Under the pieces are notes generated by a model. That model ran no database searches. It was not told the DNA's origin and saw only the letters and a program-made list of their open reading frames with translations. Shown here piece after piece: positions 39,927 through 49,073 of a DNA stretch of 64,000 bases. Source of the DNA: Acidobacteriota bacterium (lineage in GTDB: Bacteria > Acidobacteriota > Aminicenantia > Aminicenantales > Saccharicenantaceae); NCBI GenBank assembly GCA_033549365.1, contig JAWSUF010000001.1:558001-622000 (forward strand), read 5' to 3'. A program made the translations under genes and the position numbers. Each line of letters begins with the position of its first letter. Positions within the stretch are counted from its first letter, which is position 1.

Positions 39927-41189
39927 TCAAAACAGCTCTCCGATCTCGTCCCGGATTTCCTCCGCCGGAATTCCGGCCAGCTTCGAGGCCCGATCGACGT
40001 CCAGGACACCCGAGGCCACCGCACGCCGCACCAGGTTCCGGAAACGCGACGCACGCTCCGCGCCAGAAAAGTCCACGGGTTCGACGACCGACCAGCCGCG
40101 CGCTTTCACGGTTTCCCGGAAGGCCCGGAGCCGCCGGCCGCTGATGAGACCCAAAGCCCGGGCCCGATACATGACGGCCTGGAGCGATATTCCGAAGGCC
40201 GTCTTGATTTCCGCAAGCTCCCCCAGCGTGACGCGCCGCCGCGGCCCGCCGGAGAAAGCCTTTTCGGCCGCCGATTCGGGCAACAGGAAAGCGCCCGCGA
40301 AGCGGTGGCACAAATCCTCCTCGCCCTCGCTCTCCGGAAATCCGCACAGGATGTGGGCCAGCTCATGGGCGGCCGTGAACCTGACCCGGTCGTCCGGAAA
40401 ATCCCGGCTCACGGCGATGAAGGGCACGGCCGGATCGGCGCCGAAGGTCCCCGACAATCCCTCGAAGCCCTCGATGCCGCGTGTCTCGAAAACCCGGATA
40501 CCCCGGTCTTCGAGAAGACCGAGCAGATTGACGATCGGCCCCGAACCGAGATCCCAGCGGCGCCGGACCTCGACCGCCGCCGTTTCGACCTCTGTGGGCG
40601 ATCCAACCGGAAGATTCCGGATGGGGTTTTCGAATCGGGAGGTCGTTCCCAGAAGCGCTTCGAGCCCGAGACACCTCTGAAGATAATCGGCCAGCCGGTG
40701 CTTGAGCATGGAGGCCGATCTGGCCGGAAGCTTCTGCCCTTCCCGGAAGCGGATTCGGCCCGCGCCGGCCCCGGCCTCCCAGGCTTCAAGATAGCGGGCC
40801 CGCCTTTCCGCGAGCGAAGGAAAACGCTCGGAACGCCGAACGGGCGCCGCGTCCCGAATCCGATTCGGAATTTCGTCTCTTCCGGCCTCAGAAATGTAAC
40901 AATAGACGGCAGACGGCTCATGGCTTTTCTCGGGCGTAAGGCCCAGAACAGCGTCTCCGAGCGGCGATACGCCTTGAGTCGCCTCATCGAGAACTTGTCC
41001 CAGGCGTTCGAGGACCTCCGGCGAGGGCATCATCAGCCCTCTTTCGTACTTGCTGATGGCCTGCTTCGTGACCATTCCACCCATTTTGGAGGCCAGGTCT
41101 TCCATGCTCATGCCGGCCATTTTTCGGGTCGCCCGAAGGCGCACACCGAATTCCGCATCGAACAGTGTGTCTTCCTTCGCCTTCTTCAT
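39927..41189 (-). CDS. XRE-type regulator fused to an ImmA/IrrE metallopeptidase
   Basis: A 420-residue protein. Residues 14-70 are a helix-turn-helix of the XRE/Cro family (LRATRKMAGMSMEDLASKMG, then ISKYERG). Residues 215-310 hold an ImmA/IrrE zinc peptidase with HELAH at 275-279 and the downstream FAGAFLLPE segment. Such fusions bind their own promoter and cleave a repressor or themselves in stress or mobile-element responses. GGAGGG precedes the ATG and the promoter overlaps a palindrome that may be its own binding site. No prophage genes are next to it. Confidence 0.9.
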   Translation of the reverse strand: MKKAKEDTLFDAEFGVRLRATRKMAGMSMEDLASKMGGMVTKQAISKYERGLMMPSPEVLERLGQVLDEATQGVSPLGDAVLGLTPEKSHEPSAVYCYISEAGRDEIPNRIRDAAPVRRSERFPSLAERRARYLEAWEAGAGAGRIRFREGQKLPARSASMLKHRLADYLQRCLGLEALLGTTSRFENPIRNLPVGSPTEVETAAVEVRRRWDLGSGPIVNLLGLLEDRGIRVFETRGIEGFEGLSGTFGADPAVPFIAVSRDFPDDRVRFTAAHELAHILCGFPESEGEEDLCHRFAGAFLLPESAAEKAFSGGPRRRVTLGELAEIKTAFGISLQAVMYRARALGLISGRRLRAFRETVKARGWSVVEPVDFSGAERASRFRNLVRRAVASGVLDVDRASKLAGIPAEEIRDEIGELF

Positions 41190-41209
41190 GCTTCCCTCCG
41201 GATGTAGAC

Positions 41210-41238
41210 ATATTAATATAATATTTGACGCTTGTCAA
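41210..41238 (-). promoter_or_regulatory. Promoter and palindromic operator of the XRE/ImmA gene
   Basis: On the reverse strand TTGACA (41233-41238), 17 bases, TAATAT (41210-41215). The -35 box is inside the palindrome TTGAC-AAGC-GTCAA (41225-41238), a likely autoregulatory site for the HTH protein it controls. Confidence 0.65.
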
Positions 41239-41413
41239 CCTTTTTCTTGCTGCTTTGGCTGCTGGATATTATTGTTATTAAAGTAATTATAATTTTTTGT
41301 ACAAATATTTAAAAAAACGATTCAATGTTATATTTGTCATTTTTCATTTGTTGATGATGCCTATCCGGCATCATAGAAAGCCATCGAGAGATTCTTTGGG
41401 CAGCCGATGACCG
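41239..41413. other. AT-rich spacer with a MITE-like end and a small hairpin
   Basis: Bases 41251-41280 match one terminal repeat of the element at 63244-63357 (25 of 30 identical). The rest is unusually AT-rich for this region. A seven-base stem TGATGCC/GGCATCA with a five-base loop lies near 41354-41372 and could end transcription of the serine hydrolase gene. No coding sequence is seen. Confidence 0.5.
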
Positions 41414-43117
41414 TCAAAAGCGGGAAAGTCCGCCGGACACAAATCTCAGATTCTGCAGTCGGCCCACGTTGAGCAAAATGAATCCGTCGATCCGGCCGTC
41501 CGCGCCGCGCGTGAATTCGAGCATTCCCAGCCAGCCGGAATGAAACTTGTCGCCGTTGACATGTTCGAGAACGGCGCTTTCGAATCCCAGGTACTTCTTG
41601 AAGGTCGCGGGCAGGCGGAGTTCAAGCCGGCCGTCTTCGAAAACAATCGGATATTCGACCTCCAATTCGGGTTGATGGTACCGGCCCGCATACGCGGGAA
41701 TCTCCTCAGGGCTCAAGGATCGGATCTCTTCAACCCGGCGGGCCGCATGATCCTCCCCTCGTTGATGCCAGATCATTTCGCTCACCGTTCCATCCTCCGC
41801 CGCGACAAATGTGCACTGGGCGTCGAATTCCTTGAGAAAGAAGGAGTTTTCGCTCTCCGCAAAGAGCTGGAATTTTTGATTGCCGGGAAGAGACAGCCGA
41901 AAGACGTCTTTCTCCAGGACAAAATCCATTTCCATGCCGTCGGGCAGGAGATAGCGGCCTTCGAACGCTTTGACGCGCTCGACATCCAAATCGACGGCCA
42001 CGCGCGTTCGGGGCGCCTCTTCCTTCAGTTTGTCCGCAAAGACGGCATCGGCGATGCCCGCCGCCAGCCGGCGGGTATTGATGCTTTCGTTGTTGAACAT
42101 CAGAATGATGATCACCTCGTCTTCGGGAAAAATCAGGACTTGGCTTCTGAATCCGGGCAGCCCCCCGCTGTGCTCCGCCATGGGGACCCCCTTGTGATCG
42201 CGGACGTAGAAGCCGTAGGTGTAAATCAGGGGGTTGCCGTTTTCAAGGGAGTTATCGATGCGGGATATTTTTGTGAGGTAATCCCGGGGACCGACGGCCG
42301 GCGAAAGAATGTTCTTTGCCCAGAGAATCATATCATCGAGGCTTGTGAACATGTTGCCGCCGCCGAGGCTGAAATCGCTGAAACTTCCGACCTCCGCGAA
42401 ACCATCATCCTTTTTTGCATAACCCCGGGCGATTTTGTCGAAGTCCCCGAACGCCTCATCCATGAAAAAGGACGAGGTCATTCCCAGGGGTTTGAAGATA
42501 CGGGAATCCATGAACTCGGTAAAACCGACCCCGCCGACATTCTCAACCAGGCTTGCCAGCAATGAATACCCCGCATTGGAATAGACATGCTTCGTGTTGG
42601 GCTCGAAGTTCAGGTGCGGGTAGCGCTTGATGAGCGCGATTTCGTCCTGATGAGTCCATTGTTCGTCGAGAGAAAGCCCCCCGAAAAGCCGCAGGACATC
42701 GGTTGATGGAATTCCGCTCGTGTGCTGAAGGAGATGGCGGACGGTGATCGCGTGCTCATAGTCCGGAAGCCCGGAGAGACGGACCCGAATGTCGTCATCC
42801 AATTTCAGAAGACCGTCCTCTTCGAGCACCAAAACGGCGAAGGCCGTGAATTGTTTGGCGAGAGATGCGATGTCGAAGATCGTCTTTCCGGTGATTTCCG
42901 TTTTTTTCTCGACGTTCATGAGTCCGTAACATTTTTTCAAAAGAATCCCGTCGCCCGACAAGACGGCGACGGCACCGCCCGGTTGTCCGGCGGCATGCTG
43001 TTCCGCGACCAGGGCGTCGACCGTCCGTTCGAGGTTTTCTAAACGCGCATCGAGCGCACCGGCTGAAAGGCCGGTGAACAGCAAAGCAAATGCGGCCGCC
43101 GCGGTTTTTTTCGTCAT
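41414..43117 (-). CDS. Exported serine hydrolase (class C beta-lactamase / PBP-like)
   Basis: A 567-residue protein with a signal peptide ending LSAGA near residue 22. The serine-hydrolase motifs are SxxK in IASLAKQF, YxN in YSNAGY and HxG in AEHSGGLPGF. The C-terminal 200 residues are a beta-rich tail as in many peptide-cleaving or esterase relatives. It probably acts on D-amino-acid peptides or esters in the periplasm; resistance to beta-lactams cannot be read from the sequence. The ATG at 43117 has GGAG upstream; an alternative ATG is at 43132. Confidence 0.87.
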   Translation of the reverse strand: MTKKTAAAAFALLFTGLSAGALDARLENLERTVDALVAEQHAAGQPGGAVAVLSGDGILLKKCYGLMNVEKKTEITGKTIFDIASLAKQFTAFAVLVLEEDGLLKLDDDIRVRLSGLPDYEHAITVRHLLQHTSGIPSTDVLRLFGGLSLDEQWTHQDEIALIKRYPHLNFEPNTKHVYSNAGYSLLASLVENVGGVGFTEFMDSRIFKPLGMTSSFFMDEAFGDFDKIARGYAKKDDGFAEVGSFSDFSLGGGNMFTSLDDMILWAKNILSPAVGPRDYLTKISRIDNSLENGNPLIYTYGFYVRDHKGVPMAEHSGGLPGFRSQVLIFPEDEVIIILMFNNESINTRRLAAGIADAVFADKLKEEAPRTRVAVDLDVERVKAFEGRYLLPDGMEMDFVLEKDVFRLSLPGNQKFQLFAESENSFFLKEFDAQCTFVAAEDGTVSEMIWHQRGEDHAARRVEEIRSLSPEEIPAYAGRYHQPELEVEYPIVFEDGRLELRLPATFKKYLGFESAVLEHVNGDKFHSGWLGMLEFTRGADGRIDGFILLNVGRLQNLRFVSGGLSRF

Positions 43118-43220
43118 TTCATTCTTCTCCATGAGGAATTCATATGGTATGACGCAACGAAAGGGCCGAAGGTTCCCTCTTCTAAGCCCACCCACACTGC
43201 TTGGTAACCGCTTCGGAAGA

Positions 43221-44129
43221 TCATTTCCGGGTCCGGCTCTTTTTTTTATTCTGACCCGCCGTGCGTCCTGCAGGCGTCTTACCCGGTCGCCCCCTCTTTT
43301 TCTCCGACCCGGCTTTGACGGCCTTTCCTTTCGGCCGTGTCGGTTCCGTCTTTCTTTTTCTCGCTTGAGGAGCATCCGCTGGGACCGGCGCCCCAATGTC
43401 AATCTCAACGCCGAAGATCTCGGACAGTTCCTTTTCATCGAGAGCGGACGGCCCCGCAGCCGCCTTCGTCACAACGCCGGACTCGACGGCCTCATCGAAC
43501 AGCTCGGCCGTGTCCACCCCTCTCAAAACAAAAAGAAGCTCCGGCCGGCGGTCGAGCCGTGCGCCCACGCCGTAGAGGACGGCCGCGACATGTTTGCACA
43601 TCACCGCATAGTCGGGACAGGAACACTTCAGTTCGATCTCGTTCTCCCTCGGAAACAATCCGTTCTCCGGATCGGTCATGACCTTCATCACGGCATCGGA
43701 CAACCGCCCGCAGAGCAGTTCGACCACCGAGGAGATTTGCCCCGTCGACGCCTCCCGAATGGACTTCCAGCGGGACGCGGGAAGTTTTCTGAAAGCAATA
43801 TCCACACGGTAGAGGTCCGTACCGAGGACCCTGGCCGTCACACGGCCCGGTTCGACGGCCAGGTCGCAGACGGCTCCGCTGCGGATGTAGGATCGTCCCC
43901 GCCCCAGTCTGTTCCAGAAATCGCAGTGGTTTTCCAGGTGGGTGCACCAGCCTTTACCCCAGAATGTCCGGGCGATCGTCCGGCCTTCAAGAATGACGGG
44001 ATCGAGCTTCTCGCCCTTCTTGATGAGCTTTTCCATTCGCCGCGCCGCCGTCGCCTTCCGTTCCGCGACCGTCACATAACGCGGCCAGAACCGGTCATCG
44101 CTCCAACTCCGGCGCCGTCTTCGTCTCAT
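43221..44129 (-). CDS. SWIM zinc-finger protein
   Basis: A 302-residue protein with the SWIM motif CSCPDYAVMCKHVAAVLYGV (about residues 169-188), giving CxCx(n)CxH. The N-terminal part (TFWGKGWCTHLENHCDFWNRL) is conserved in SWIM proteins paired with SNF2 helicases. The C-terminal 60 residues are strongly basic (KRKTEPTRPKGKAVKAGSEK), suited to nucleic-acid contact. It begins three bases after the SNF2 stop and is surely in the same operon. It is thought to act with the helicase on DNA or chromatin-like targets; the bacterial role is not settled. Confidence 0.9.
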   Translation of the reverse strand: MRRRRRRSWSDDRFWPRYVTVAERKATAARRMEKLIKKGEKLDPVILEGRTIARTFWGKGWCTHLENHCDFWNRLGRGRSYIRSGAVCDLAVEPGRVTARVLGTDLYRVDIAFRKLPASRWKSIREASTGQISSVVELLCGRLSDAVMKVMTDPENGLFPRENEIELKCSCPDYAVMCKHVAAVLYGVGARLDRRPELLFVLRGVDTAELFDEAVESGVVTKAAAGPSALDEKELSEIFGVEIDIGAPVPADAPQARKRKTEPTRPKGKAVKAGSEKKRGRPGKTPAGRTAGQNKKKSRTRK

Positions 44130-44132
44130 GGC

Positions 44133-46877
44133 TCACTCTCCCGCGGCCCGGTGGATGTCAAGGGCCACAAATTCCAAAAGTTCGCGGTCGGACATCTCCG
44201 TCAGTCGCTTCTCAACCCCTTCCTCGATCAGCCCCCGGGCCAGGTCCGTCTTTTCGGAGATGAGGGCGTCGATCTTCTCCTCGATCGTCCCTTTGCAGAC
44301 GAACTTGTGAACCATGACGTTCTTGGACTGGCCGATCCGGAAAGCCCTGTCGGTGGCCTGGTTTTCCACGGCCGGGTTCCACCAGCGGTCGAAGTGAATG
44401 ACGTGGCCCGCCGCCGTCAGGTTGAGTCCGATTCCCCCGGCTTTGAGCGACAGGATGAAAAAGGGCGGACCATCTTCGCGCTGGAATTCCTCGACCAGAC
44501 TTCGTCTCTTCCGGATGGGCGTCCCGCCGTGGAGGACGAGGCCCGGCCGGCCAAACACCCCGGACAGGAAGTCGGCCAGGGGGTCGGCGATCTCCCGGAA
44601 CTGGGTGAAGACCAGGGCCTTTTCCTGCCGCGCGGCCAGTTCCTCGCAAATATCCCGCAACCGGGCGAACTTCCCGCTTCGGCCGGGATCGTAGTCGCCG
44701 TCGCCGGAGGCGTGGGCCGGGTGGTTGCAGATCTGCTTGAAACGCAGGATGGCGGCAAGGACGGCGCCTCGGCGCTCGATCCCCGTCCTCTCCTCAAGAT
44801 GTTCCATCAGATCCCTGACCATATCCCGGTAAAGCGCCGCCTGGACCGGAGTGAGGTGGCAGAAGGCCTTGACTTCCGTTTTATCGGGAAGATCGTCGAT
44901 GATGCTCTTGTCGGTCTTCAAACGCCTCAAGATATAGGGGCGAACCAGGGCCCGTAACGGCCCGTATGCGTCCGGACCGCCGGCGACGATCGACTTGGCA
45001 TATTGTCCGAAGGTCCGTTCGGAACCGAGAAGCCCGGGATTCAGGAAGTCGAAGATCGACCACAGGTCGGACAGCCTGTTTTCGATCGGGGTCCCGGTCA
45101 GGACGATCCGCCGCGGGGCCGTGACTTCTTTGACGGCCCGAGCTTGACGGGTCGCCGGATTTTTCACGGCCTGGGCCTCATCGAGACCGATCAGGCTCCA
45201 GGATCGTTTGCGGAAGAGCGGCGTCCTGTGAAGAATGCCGTAGGTCGTGATGACCAGTTCCGGGCCGGCCTTGTCGACGCCGCTCTCCCCCTCCAGCCGG
45301 GAGGCCCACTCCGGGACGGGGGTTTCGGAGGGATGAGCATAGAGAACTTTCAAGCCGGGGGCGAAGCGTTCGATCTCCGCCTTCCAGTTGGCCACGAGCG
45401 AGGCGGGAACGACAAGGAGAGCGGGCGGAGAGTCGGCCGGGGCATCCCTCCGCAGAAGAAGGAGGAGGGCCAGAAACTGGATCGTCTTGCCCAGACCCAT
45501 GTCATCGGCCAGGCAGGCTCCAAGACCGAGCTTGGACAGAAAGTGAAGCCAGCCGACGCCTTCGCGTTGGTAGGGCCGCAGAACCGCTCGAAAGTCCTTG
45601 CCGGGATCGGCGTCCGTCGCTTTCAGGCGTTCGGGATTCCGCAAAGCCTCAAGCAAGGCCGCCAGACCGGTTCCGGCGCGAACTCCGAACCATTCGGCGG
45701 TATCGGCCTCGCGGCCGGCTTTCGGTTCCGGCCCTTCCACTCCGGCGAGCAGACGCATCGCTTGAAGAAAGCTCAGGCCGTCCTTTCCGGCGCCCTTTCG
45801 GACGTTTTTCCAGTGAGCCATGAGTTGGGAAAGCCGTTCGGGATCGACTTCAATCCATTGTCCCCGGAGCGAGACCAGCCCGGGAGAAGCGCCGGCAATC
45901 GCGCGCCACTCGTCTTCGGTCAGGGACGTCCCATCGAGCGAGGCCTCGATGTTGAAATCGAGCAGGGTGTCGAGACCCAGGACGACGCCTCTTTTTTCGC
46001 CGATCGTCACGCTGACCCGGGGCCGGGGCGGGCGGCCGCCGTTCCACCAATCGGGCACTCGAACGATGATCCCGCTTTCTTCGAAAACCGGGATCTCTCT
46101 GAGGAAATTGTAGGCGTCGCGCGGCGTCCATGTCTGCGGCTTGTAGATCTCTCCGGATTCCACCATGCTCCTGATGAGAGGGCTCTTTTCGGCGGCGGCC
46201 TGGACCGGCGAGAGAAGCTTAAGGAGGGCGTTGCGGTTTTTTCGTCCTGCATATTCCTGGAGCGCCCGGTCGAGAGGGAGATATTGCGGCTTGGACCGAT
46301 CCGACAGCCGCCCGGTGTAGGTCGCCATGAAGGCGAAAGGAAATTCGGGATTGCGTTTGTTCTCGGCGAGATGGAAGGTGACCCGGCCGACGAGACGCCA
46401 GTTGGGATCGTGTTCCCTCAGCCATCCGGCGGGCCCTTCCGGGTGGGCGGCGGCCTGAAGATGGGCATAGGCATCCATCAGTTTCCACATCCGGCTCAGG
46501 ACCTTGGGCGTGAGATATTCGAGGCCTTTCATCGGGGGCACGCGATCCGTCACGGCCCTCAAGGACTCCGTGCCGGGGGGAGCGATGACGGTTGTGGGAT
46601 CGGTCTCAATTCCCGGAGTCTGGCACAAGGCGGTTAAAAAACTTCGGGCAAAGCTCCTCCAGAAACCGAGGAGGGCCGAAGGAGGCGCCTCCCACTTCTC
46701 ACCCGCAAGTTCCAGAAGGCCGAGGGCGTGATCTTGTCTCCAAAGGCCGCAAAGGCGCCGAACCTGAGGCGATGCGCCGGGGATGTCGGGCGGTTCGAGA
46801 TAAAGCAAGCCTCCCGGAGAGAGTGCGACCTCGGGAAACCCCGGGCCGGAAGAATATTCAGGAGATGTGTCTGTCAT
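44133..46877 (-). CDS. SNF2-family DEAD/DEAH ATPase
   Basis: A 914-residue protein. The N-terminal 400 residues are a family-specific extension. The SNF2 core follows with Walker A DDMGLGKTIQF, box II LIGLDEAQAVKN, ALLLVVPASLV and, in the C-terminal half, HFDRWWNPAVENQATDRAFR followed by IGQSKNVMVHKF. It uses ATP to move along double-stranded DNA or RNA or to displace proteins. It is followed by the SWIM gene. A promoter (TTGACT, TAGGAT) lies 16 bases upstream of the ATG, and it is divergent from the arginine deiminase gene. Confidence 0.94.
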   Translation of the reverse strand: MTDTSPEYSSGPGFPEVALSPGGLLYLEPPDIPGASPQVRRLCGLWRQDHALGLLELAGEKWEAPPSALLGFWRSFARSFLTALCQTPGIETDPTTVIAPPGTESLRAVTDRVPPMKGLEYLTPKVLSRMWKLMDAYAHLQAAAHPEGPAGWLREHDPNWRLVGRVTFHLAENKRNPEFPFAFMATYTGRLSDRSKPQYLPLDRALQEYAGRKNRNALLKLLSPVQAAAEKSPLIRSMVESGEIYKPQTWTPRDAYNFLREIPVFEESGIIVRVPDWWNGGRPPRPRVSVTIGEKRGVVLGLDTLLDFNIEASLDGTSLTEDEWRAIAGASPGLVSLRGQWIEVDPERLSQLMAHWKNVRKGAGKDGLSFLQAMRLLAGVEGPEPKAGREADTAEWFGVRAGTGLAALLEALRNPERLKATDADPGKDFRAVLRPYQREGVGWLHFLSKLGLGACLADDMGLGKTIQFLALLLLLRRDAPADSPPALLVVPASLVANWKAEIERFAPGLKVLYAHPSETPVPEWASRLEGESGVDKAGPELVITTYGILHRTPLFRKRSWSLIGLDEAQAVKNPATRQARAVKEVTAPRRIVLTGTPIENRLSDLWSIFDFLNPGLLGSERTFGQYAKSIVAGGPDAYGPLRALVRPYILRRLKTDKSIIDDLPDKTEVKAFCHLTPVQAALYRDMVRDLMEHLEERTGIERRGAVLAAILRFKQICNHPAHASGDGDYDPGRSGKFARLRDICEELAARQEKALVFTQFREIADPLADFLSGVFGRPGLVLHGGTPIRKRRSLVEEFQREDGPPFFILSLKAGGIGLNLTAAGHVIHFDRWWNPAVENQATDRAFRIGQSKNVMVHKFVCKGTIEEKIDALISEKTDLARGLIEEGVEKRLTEMSDRELLEFVALDIHRAAGE

Positions 46878-46892
46878 TGTCTCGGAAAGGAT

Positions 46893-46920
46893 ATCCTATG
46901 CAACATGGGAAAAAAGTCAA
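46893..46920 (-). promoter_or_regulatory. Promoter of SNF2-SWIM
   Basis: Reverse strand TTGACT (46915-46920), 16 bases, TAGGAT (46893-46898). The -35 matches five of six and the -10 four of six. Confidence 0.5.
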
Positions 46921-46954
46921 TCCGTCTTGCTTGGCTTTGGAAACACAAAGCGCA

Positions 46955-46983
46955 TTGATCTCGAAAGGCGGCGCAGGTATATT
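46955..46983 (+). promoter_or_regulatory. Promoter of the arginine-deiminase-like gene
   Basis: TTGATC (46955-46960), 17 bases, TATATT (46978-46983), 20 bases before the start at 47003. The -10 matches five of six and the -35 four of six. Confidence 0.6.
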
Positions 46984-47002
46984 GGCTTAAGAGGAAAATC
47001 AA

Positions 47003-48637
47003 ATGACGCTCAAAAGCCTTCTCTCTATCGGCGCTCTCCTTCTTTTAGGCCTTGCAGCGGCCGCTCCGCAAACGGCACCGTCGTCCGCGACGGCCGTGGT
47101 CATCCACGGCGACACCAACCGGGACGGCCGACTGGACGACACCGACATCACCGGCCGCCACGCCTGGTCCTGGGAATCCGGGCCCTTCATCATGGCCAAT
47201 CTCGACGACGACGACCGCAGCGGGTTGCCCGACGCCCACGATCAAATCGTCAACGGCCGGGCGGACGAGGCCGACCTGGCGAAATTTCGGGTCCTGATCG
47301 ACCCTTCCCTGATATCCGGAAAAACCGAAATCTTCGTGGAAGCCTCCGGCCAACGCCGGCTGCGGCCGGGCCGCTTCAACATTTTTCAGCAATCCGGCGA
47401 CGGCTGGATCTTCATCGACGCGGACACCCCCTTGTCTCTGTCCGGCACAGCGCCCCTCGTTCTCGGCGTTGAGGCGAAAACATTCGCCGGAGTCGGCGGC
47501 TGGGACGGCAGGCTGCGATTGTGGGTATCCGTGAGAACCGGCGATACGACGATCGCCGAGGACTTCGCCGAAGCCCGGGTCGCCCCCTGGCTCATGCTTC
47601 CCAATTCCGCCCCGACCCGGACTCTCTACATCGCAACCGGGGATTACGACAACTCCGCCATGATCCGGGAGATGAGCGGCATCCTTCCCCGCTGGGGTGT
47701 CGCGTTCCCGCCGCCTCACCCCGTCGCCAACTGGCGCGAAATGTGGGTGCAGGACACCGTGGAGATCGGTTATACAGAAATCCCGGGCGGCGGCCGGATG
47801 CACGTCGTTCTGAACGGAATCCGGGGCGCCGACTCGTTCGGCCCCACCCTGCTCGGTCCGGATATCGGCGTCATCACCGTGGGTTCCGTCCGCGATCTCA
47901 AAGGCCACGACGCCTGGGCGGACTGGTTCGGAAACCTCGAGGTCAGCCACCCCACCGATCAGTTCCCTATGGGCCGCATCTATTACGGAATCAACACAAT
48001 ATCCGGGATCGGCCTGCATCCCGAGATTGTGGCGTTTCTCGAGGCCCAGGTGCTCCAAAAGCCCTTCTGGGTGGACACCTCCTGGCTGGGGATCAAGCAC
48101 GTCGACGAGATTTTCAACGTGATTCCCGGAAAGGACGGCCGAGGCATGGTGATCATGGGAAGCCCCGAAGCCGCCTCCGCTCTGACCGGCCGACCGCTGG
48201 ACGACTTCAACCGCGGCATTCAGGACAGCCTGAACCGGATGCTGCGCGGCGGCGCCTACGAGATCGCCGGCAAACACGTGGATTATCCGGGGATCATCGC
48301 ACTTTTGGGGATGGACGAAAGCCGGTTCATCCGCCTGCCCGTCCTGTTTTCTCCCGTCTCGGTCGACAAGGCCTCGGCCCGCCCCGGCGCTCACAGCCGG
48401 TGGTCCAACCCGGTGAACTCGGTCTTTCTCAACGGAAACATGCTCATCGGGAACGCGTCTATGCCCGCCGATGTTCAATCGGAAATCGCCGCCAAGCTCC
48501 GCGCCGCCGGCATCCGGGACGTCGTCTTCATCGACGACCGGATTTACCATGACCGCTGGGGCAACGTTCACTGCGCCACGAATACCCTGCGGGAACCGCC
48601 CGCTGGAGGTTTCCGGACCCGAATGACTGTCCGCTGA
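47003..48637 (+). CDS. Exported protein-arginine deiminase homologue (PAD C-terminal domain)
   Basis: A 544-residue protein with a signal peptide to about residue 22. Residues 34-80 hold two Asp-rich loops (HGDTNRDGRLDDTD, NLDDDDRSGLPD) that look calcium-binding. Residues 200-544 match the catalytic domain of peptidylarginine deiminases. The four catalytic residues of animal PADs are all present in order: D251 (MWVQDTVEIGY), H366 and D368 (KHVDEIF), and C524 (NVHCATNTLREPP). PADs convert peptidyl-arginine to citrulline. This copy would act outside the cytoplasm. GAGGAAAA precedes the ATG. The fold call is firm; the activity is not tested. Confidence 0.9.
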   Translation: MTLKSLLSIGALLLLGLAAAAPQTAPSSATAVVIHGDTNRDGRLDDTDITGRHAWSWESGPFIMANLDDDDRSGLPDAHDQIVNGRADEADLAKFRVLIDPSLISGKTEIFVEASGQRRLRPGRFNIFQQSGDGWIFIDADTPLSLSGTAPLVLGVEAKTFAGVGGWDGRLRLWVSVRTGDTTIAEDFAEARVAPWLMLPNSAPTRTLYIATGDYDNSAMIREMSGILPRWGVAFPPPHPVANWREMWVQDTVEIGYTEIPGGGRMHVVLNGIRGADSFGPTLLGPDIGVITVGSVRDLKGHDAWADWFGNLEVSHPTDQFPMGRIYYGINTISGIGLHPEIVAFLEAQVLQKPFWVDTSWLGIKHVDEIFNVIPGKDGRGMVIMGSPEAASALTGRPLDDFNRGIQDSLNRMLRGGAYEIAGKHVDYPGIIALLGMDESRFIRLPVLFSPVSVDKASARPGAHSRWSNPVNSVFLNGNMLIGNASMPADVQSEIAAKLRAAGIRDVVFIDDRIYHDRWGNVHCATNTLREPPAGGFRTRMTVR

Positions 48638-49073
48638 TAAACGCCCGCCTCAAAGGCTATTTGAAAAAGTGGGATTTAGCTCGATCCTCGCCACGGCCAC
48701 ATCGGCGGAAAACGCCTTTTTGGCGGCGACAACGTGCCGATCGAAGACACGCCGTCGCGGGAAAAATCGTCGATAAGAAGTCCGTTCAGCGCAACCATCG
48801 CCAGGCAAACCAATGCGGCGATCATCGTCAAAACCACGTTCTTCTTCTGCGCGTCTCCAACCCCCGCTATTCGCTGACCGACACCTTTGCCCAAATAACC
48901 CGGAAAGCAAGCCTGCCGAGCAAGCGTCAACGCCTCGTGGCGTTAACCGCCTCGATGGATAACGCCCGCCGCCTTGACATCGCTCTTGCCGTTCATTAAG
49001 CTGGACGTCGAAAAACCGGCGGGAGTCAAGAGAATTCCCCGTTAATACGACATCTGAATCAAAGGGGTGAAAC
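48638..49073. other. 436-base stretch without a convincing gene
   Basis: The reverse strand has a small reading frame from about 48835 to 48676 starting with GTG; it begins VVLTMIAALVCLAMVALNGL, a clear membrane-helix pattern, and continues LIDDFSRDGVSSIGTLSPP. It is about 53 residues and could be a real small membrane protein or the remnant of a larger one; an overlapping frame reads AFSADVAVARIELNPTFSN. I recognise neither. No RNA-like or terminator structure is obvious apart from the ribosome site of the next gene. Confidence 0.35.
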
